From: Gossypium raimondii
Taxonomy: Eukaryota; Streptophyta; Magnoliopsida; Malvales; Malvaceae
Assembly: GCF_025698545.1 (NCBI RefSeq)
Contig: NC_068565.1
Location: 8,184,001-8,248,000 of the forward strand
Direction: 5' to 3'
Length of the DNA stretch: 64,000 bases
This document shows positions 58,001 through 64,000 of this stretch, one piece after another. The position numbers were made by a program, and so were the translations under genes. The notes below the pieces were generated by a model. That model was given only the letters and a program-made list of their open reading frames with translations, was not told the DNA's origin and made no database searches. Numbering within the stretch: position 1 is the stretch's first letter; every line of letters begins with the position of its first letter.

Positions 58001-60007
58001 TATTGTCTCTTGAAATGTTGTTTTTGATGAATGTCGATTCTTATTTTCTTTACCTACTTCGGATACTGTTTAGTCATGTCTATATATCACCACATATATT
58101 CCTATCATTTAGCTTTCATCTTCCCGATCCACAACAGCACCTAGTAGAACAAATGTGCATTCGCCCACTGTAACTTTACCTTCTACTCCAAATTACAGTC
58201 CTCTGCAGTTTGTATCAGTTGAACCACCGGCTACTTCTAGTCCCATACAGTTTGTCTCTATTAGTTCGTCGACTGGGTTAGGATCGGATCATAGAGAGCA
58301 TCGTCTTTTAACCTCATCAGATAAGACTAGTCAATTTGGTTCGAACATTATTTCTTCAGATGTTTCGTCTATTCCCCCAGGGAATATTCATCCTATGGTT
58401 ACTTGGTCTAAGGCTGGTATTTTTAAACCTAAAGCTTTGTCTATTGAAACTATCGACTTTGAACCACGCACAGTTGAGAAGACACTTGCTAATAAGGAAT
58501 GAAACTTAGTTGTCCAAGCAAAATTTCATGCTTTAATGGCGAACTCTACCTGGGATCTTGTTCCTTTACCTCCGGGTCAAAAAATGATTGGGTGCAAATG
58601 GCTTTTCAAAATCAAGAAAAATCCAGATGGAACGATTGTTCGGCGTAAGGTATGGTTAGTAGAAAAGGGTTGTTCACAGGTACCCAAGTGTGACTTCAAG
58701 GAAACATTTAGTCCAGTGGTCAAACCTGCTACTATCTGAACCATATTATCTGTTGCTATCTCGAACGGTTGGCAACTCCGTCAGGTAGATGTAAATAATA
58801 CTTTTTTAAATGGTGATATCACTGACGAAGAATTCATGCAGTAACCTCCTGGATATGTTCAGTATGGACCGAATAGTAAACCCTTAGTGTGTCATTTTAG
58901 ACAGGCATTATACGAATTATGGCAAGCTCCACGTGCCTGGTTTGACAAATTGAAACAGTTCCTTACTTCCACTAGTTTTGTTTTACCTAAATCTGATGCG
59001 TCCTTATTTGTTCGAGTTACGACCAAATCCATTATTTAAGTTCTGGTCTATGTGGATGATATTATTGTTACTAAAAGTTCTGTTGACAAAATAAACAGTT
59101 TTATTCAGCAACTACATAACGAGTTTTCTCTTAAAGACATGGGCGACCTTCATTATTTTTTAGGTATTGAAGTCACTTGATCATCTACTAGAAGTCTCCA
59201 CTTATGCCAGCGTAAATATATTTGGGATCTTCTTGACAAGAGTTCCTAGACTAATGCAAAGAGTGTTCACACGCCAATGGTCAGTTCATCTGCTTTGTCC
59301 AAAGATGAGGGAGATCGTCTTGCTGATCCTACTGAATATAGAAGCCTTGCCGGTGCTTTTCAATATGTGGTCTTAACTCGGTCGGATATTGCTTATGCCG
59401 TAAATCGTGTGTGTTAATTCATGCATACACCCACTACAGTACATATGGTAGCGTTAAAACGAATATTACAATACTTACATGGTACTATTAATCATGGGTT
59501 AACTTTTTGTCCATCCAACAGACTATCTTTAGTTGGTTATGCTGATGCCAATTGGGGACTAGATTTTGATGACCGCTAATCTACGACAGGCTATTGTGTT
59601 TTCTTTGGTCATACACTTGTCTCATGGTGTTCTAAGAAGCAACAAGTTGTTTCTCGATCCACGACTGAGGCTGAATATCTGAGCTTAGCTACAGCTACTA
59701 GTGATATTACTTGGTTGGTTTCTCTTCTAACGGAATTACAAATTTGTTCTCTCGATCCACCTGCTATTTGGTGTGACAATTCCAGTGCAGTAGCAGTTGC
59801 CACCAATCCGGTCTTACACTCCAAATTCAAACATGTCGAGCTTGTTTAATTTTTGTTCGCGAAAAGGTAGCTTGTGGTTCCCTAATTGTTGGTGAAGTGC
59901 CGGCCTGTGACCAAGTCACTGATATCCTCACGAAACCATTGTCCGTTTCCACTTTTGCTCGATTTTAAACTTTACTTCTGGTCTTACCTATTGAAAAGAT
60001 GGATGAA
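55093..60007 (+). pseudogene. Copia gag-pol (multiple stops and frameshifts)
   Basis: Domains in order: gag at about 55140-55750 (TIKLDDRNFVQ, LLSTISASLLYCFTTAKIACEVW and SRMKHDLHSIKKGALTIKEYI). Protease start DLGATHHVC at about 56768-56794. Pre-integrase LWHKRLGHPS at about 57190. Integrase core FIDMRSRFTWIYLIRRK and KKFQSDWVVNF at about 57440-57600. Reverse transcriptase from about 58536 (TWDLVPLPPGQKMIGCKWLF, then the catalytic YVDDI at about 59049-59063). RNase H with STTEAEYLSLA at about 59660-59690, ending before 59970. Stops inside nearly every domain (for example 55252, 55623, 58738 and 58843) and frame changes rule out activity. Confidence 0.92.
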
Positions 60008-60211
60008 TGTTAGAATATAGAGTCTATTAGTTTGTTACTAATCTATTACTCAATCTAGTATGTTGTTAGTATTATGGTTAACAGCAGTTGTACAAGTATA
60101 AAAATCCTATCAGTGTACTCATCCAGGTAGATAATATACTAAGCAACATTTCAGTGATTTCAATTTTTCTCATTTTGTTCTTTGTTATTCATTTCAATAG
60201 AGTTACTAACA
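60008..60211 (+). repeat. 3' LTR of the copia element
   Basis: 204 bp, collinear with the 5' LTR and followed by the CTCCA target duplication. Confidence 0.93.
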
Positions 60212-60398
60212 CTCCACAAAGTTTTCCCAATGATTTGATTGGAGAGAAAGCATGAGGTTCAAAGTTTTGTCTACTTGCTGAAAGCTGGAAATAATAGAAC
60301 AAAAGGTGGGAGAAAAGTTACATTTTCTTAAACAATTAGATTGTAATATGAAAACCCTTCGACTTTGTTTATAATAGCCAACAGAGTATGTGTTTCCC

Positions 60399-60612
60399 AG
60401 GCGCGAAGCTAGAACAATTTTTTAGGGGTCGAATGAAATTTTAATTTTTTATAGTTTATATTTTTATAATTTTTAAAAGGTTAAATCAAATTTTTATAAT
60501 TTTAAGGGGGACCAAAGTACAATTTTACCTTTACTAAAAAAATTTAAATGGCCTAAATTGAAAATTTTCATTTTAGGGGGGCCAGGCCCCTGCCAGCCCC
60601 CTAAATTCGCCT
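60399..60612. mobile_element. Mutator-type MITE, 214 bp, with 9-bp target duplication
   Basis: Flanked by GTGTTTCCC on both sides (60390-60398 and 60613-60621). The ends AGGCGCGAAGCTAG and CTAAATTCGCCT are inverted repeats (AGGCG / CGCCT with partial match further in). A 9-bp duplication is the mark of Mutator-like elements. The body is AT-rich with a GGGGGCCAGGCCCCTGCC palindrome-like stretch near the right end. No coding capacity. Confidence 0.85.
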
Positions 60613-60621
60613 GTGTTTCCC

Positions 60622-63600
60622 CTAAGCTGGTCATTATATAATCTATCCCAATCTTCAAAGAGTAGTACGACTACCTTTTACTTCACCTTCAATGCTTTAT
60701 TGGATGAGACAAAAAAATTGATAATTAGAATGATTTTCGACCATCAAAACTTGAATCGAATATCGCTAGATTTGCTTCTACCAATTTAATGATACAGTTG
60801 TACATTAAGTTGCAACCCAAATTAAAACACTTCTACGATATATTTGTAATGGTGCATGTATGTGAACCATTATATTTACAAATTTCTTAAATATTTTTCT
60901 TCTTTAAATATGATGTTCGAAGTTGTCACAAAATTTTATACATTTCCCCACAGATAATCGACGTAGATTCAATGATTTTGTAATCTACTGACTCTCAAAT
61001 ATTTCAATCCTTGATTTTTCTAGCTATAACCTTTTTTTGATGAAAATTATTAACTAACCAAGAGCTCACCTATGAATTCAACTGGAAGGAAATTCAAATC
61101 CAACATTTCATGGGCATATTCGAGAAATTCATGTCCTTGAGTCATATTAATATCGATGATTTGGTAACATATTGAGGATTGCTATGTAAGAAGATAGTGC
61201 TTTAATGGGACAATTGGTGGAATGCCCTTCCCCCCAAAATCAATGTCATCTTTAGCTCAGCTTCAACATCGGCTTCGACTTTAGGTAATTTAGTGAAATT
61301 TTTTATTTCTTCAACTTCATCATCATGACATTTCTCAGAATGAATCAAATGGAGAGTACATCTTACCCCAAGTAGACGACTCGATTTTATTTTGGACTTA
61401 CTTTATGGAAGACAATCTCTTACCAGAAGTTATAGGCATATTTGATGGTACGCTACAACCAAATAAAATTTGCTCAATAGTGATGAATCCATCATCATCA
61501 CAACTCCTGTAATACAAGCATAATCTATTCTTAAATATTAACCTCACAAAGATTGAGGGAATATTGTATCATCAGGATTATTGATCGCTTGAACAATAAT
61601 AAAGAAAATCCATATCCATCGTACAGATTCAATATCCACTAATAGTTCAACTGCAAGATAAACCACTTTGGCAGCGTCCAAATACCATTGTCACGACATC
61701 AGCATTATTAAGAGCCACTGCATATACTAAACACCTTTTCTACTGAACCTCACAATTTATACTTCATATTGGATGTCCTATTAGTATTTTCATTTTGGAT
61801 TTTCCTAAGAAACCTCCTTTATATGTCCACTAATGTGACATCATTCCCAAATGTCATGTTAAAATAATTTATCCATCTAAATGAATTAAGTTGATAAATT
61901 AGATCATTATATTATCAAACGATCTTGGAAAATATCAAATTACTAACATTACGAAGAATACTAACAAACTCTATAATTCTTAATAACAAAATGATACTGA
62001 TGTATTAAAATGACAAAAAAAAATCATATATATCTTTTATTTTTAAAATTGTCAAAAGCTGAATAAACAAAAATTAAAATTTTAACATAATAATAGTAAG
62101 TAGTTAGGTGCAATGATAATATACGCATTGTATTATCAAGGGAGAACTAAGATTCAAACCTTAGAGATAAGGTTATTGGGGATAATCACAAACTTTAAAC
62201 ATGAATAATAATGGACATGCTTAGGAATGAATATATAATATAATGTTATATTTGAGGAAATATAATCAAGTTTTGTTATGGATTGGAAGTAAGTAATAAG
62301 ATTTAGAAATATTTGGGTACATGAGAAGTAAGTCTTATGCAATTATTTTTATAGTAATTATTACTCTTGCATTATAAGTTGATAAGCAGTATAGTAATTT
62401 ATAGTTGGAAACTTGAAATATAATTTAACCTATTTCAAGTTGGGATTTTTTAATTTTAATTAATTTATTTATCCATTTTAATAATAATTATAGGATATAT
62501 TAAATGTGATTGTGATTATAATTTTTTATTTGAGAATTTTGTTTAAAAAACATCTTTTATAAAAGAATATTAATTAATGAATAGCGTATGGAAACATTTT
62601 AGCAAATGATATTTATAATCAAATAAAACTTAAAATATTGATGATACGTACATACAAAATTTTATATATCAAAAAGTAAGTATGAATTTTAAACGACGGA
62701 CTTACTTGTAAAAAGGAAAAAGTTTGGGGCTGGAATTGAATGATTTTATGGTGATTGGTAATTAATGTTATGCAATCTTAGTCATAGTTTAGAATAATAT
62801 TAATTTTATTTTAAAGGCTTTTATAAAATAAAATAAATTTAGGTATATTAAATGTAGAAACTTTTTTACAGAAATCTAGAAGCTTTTTAATGATAATTAT
62901 TATTTACATTATAAATACAATTGTTTGGTATTGGTAATAGCATTATTTTTGAGAAAAGAGAGTAACTCATAATTACCTTTGGACACTAATCTCTATGCAA
63001 CTTTTCGATTGTGAAAAAGAGGCACCAAATACCAGTTTTCTTTTTCTAAAAAAATGAGTTTCTTTTCTTATTATTATTTTTTTAAAACTAAATAATGTGT
63101 GAGGCAAAGCCACGGAAAGAGAAGTCAATGGTTAAGGCGTCGGTCTGTGTTTAATGCTGGCACATGCCATTACCATGCTTTAATTTTGCCCTACACTTAT
63201 ATTATTTATTTCATTTTCCATTTTTATTAAACATTATTTTAGTTTTATCTTAAATTCTTGTTTTTTTTTGTTAAATTATCTTAAAATAGATAATTTTTTT
63301 AAATTTTAAATTATTTGTCGATTGCCAAATAAGTTATTATTCCTTTTTAATTACAACATTGACTCACCATAAATTGCAAATTCAAATATAAGTATTTAAG
63401 GGCTGAATTAAAAAGAAAATAAGACAAAAACAGACAGCAGTCAGTAACCATAAAAATATAATAGTTTGAATCAAATTCAAATTATTAAAAATAAATACAA
63501 ATCAGATTTATTATTGTCCATTATTCTGTTTTAATTCCATTGAGTTAATTGAATAATCATAATAAATTCATTCACTCCCAATATGTAAAGGATTCAACCA

Positions 63601-64000
63601 AAAGGCCCATAATTAAAGACTTAAACCCAATTTCATTCTTCAAAATTGGGCTCTATCTTGTTTGAATTCAGGCCCAACATTTTAGAGAAAAAAATGTATT
63701 TTAGTTTGTGTAAATAATAATATAATAAAATAAGTTAACTAATGAGCATGAAAAAAAGCAATTACATGTTCATTTTATATTTCCATAAGTGTTTTTGATA
63801 AAAAATTTAAATTAACATTATTTTTCATCAATAAGTTTTATTTCTTCTTTGATTTTTAATTTTATAATAATTTTCAATTTCTTTTTAAAAGTTTTTATTC
63901 TTATAAAATTACATTTTATAAAATATTTTATTTTATGAAATATTATCATTTAAAAATATTTTTGAATTAAAATTATTCACAAGAATATAAAAATAATGTA
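60622..64000. other. AT-rich intergenic stretch, no gene seen
   Basis: Read on both strands without finding a credible gene, LTR or terminal repeat. Small open frames (for example 62154-62342) have low-complexity translations. A tRNA D-arm-like word at about 63129 is discussed among the rejected items. Confidence 0.5.

Larger units (their letters stand above)
54888..60211 (+). mobile_element. Complete but decayed Ty1/copia retrotransposon
   Basis: 5' LTR 54888-55092 (205 bp) and 3' LTR 60008-60211 (204 bp), both TGTTAGAATATAG...AGTTACTAACA. The target duplication CTCCA is perfect (54883-54887 and 60212-60216). The LTRs differ by about a dozen substitutions and one indel. The primer site TGGCATCAG begins at 55093, directly after the 5' LTR. 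A purine-rich stretch GAAAAGATGGATGAA precedes the 3' LTR. The internal region has gag, protease, integrase, reverse transcriptase and RNase H in copia order, all broken. Confidence 0.95.

Noticed and set aside
63118..63185. tRNA gene suggested by AATGGTTAAGGCGTCGG
   Set aside because: Only the D-arm / A-box word fits. No B box GGTTCGAATCC, no acceptor stem pairing and no clear anticodon arm.
1..64000. A previously undescribed multi-gene system (defence, biosynthetic or similar)
   Set aside because: Only four host genes are credible and they have no evident joint function. The rest is retrotransposon-derived or AT-rich spacer.

Overview
This is nuclear DNA of a flowering plant, most likely a cotton (Gossypium) or another Malvaceae. 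The reasons are intron-containing genes with GT-AG splicing and plant-type products, an AT-rich and repeat-rich intergenic space, and gypsy-type LTRs with CACACGCCCGTGTG-like palindromes that I associate with cotton repeats. The species call rests on recollection, not on a search.

Four host genes can be supported. Two are copies of a mitochondrial acyl carrier protein gene (2 exons, 134 aa each). One is at 4906-7786 (+) and the other at 30662-34130 (-), so they form a convergent inverted duplication that also includes UTR and intron sequence. A six-exon NADPH-dependent reductase of the dihydroflavonol reductase / anthocyanidin reductase-like type (352 aa) lies at 45962-47970 (+). A two-exon plant C2H2 zinc-finger protein (431 aa) lies at 50280-51913 (-). 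The last two are converging neighbours and appear to match the Arabidopsis pair At4g27250 / At4g27240. No pathway links the four genes; the window is a pair of small gene islands in a retrotransposon landscape.

Layout: 1-3720 holds Ty3/gypsy remnants (broken gag-protease, a truncated LTR with primer binding site, and the start of another gag). 4800-8150 is the first mtACP unit. 8590-30270, between the two mtACP copies, is almost wholly transposon-derived. It contains a Ty1/copia remnant and a tower of nested LTRs (9296-18388: LTR E, then D, then A, then a copia-type solo LTR), a second copia-type solo LTR (19494-20990), a solo LTR inside a solo LTR (21557-27478), and an inverted pair of LTR-like blocks (28190-29500). 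30270-34190 is the second mtACP unit, with an unidentified gene fragment in its intron. 34650-37982 is a rearranged copia element. 37983-45470 is a stack of gypsy LTRs with an integrase tail. 45500-54500 is the reductase / zinc-finger island. 54888-60211 is a complete but decayed copia element with two LTRs and a perfect CTCCA target duplication. 60399-60612 is a Mutator-type MITE with a 9-bp target duplication. The rest, to 64000, is AT-rich with no gene seen.

No new multi-gene system was found. The most notable structures are the inverted mtACP duplication, the deep nesting of solo LTRs with target-site duplications that can be read directly, and tRNA-like A/B-box motifs inside several repeats.
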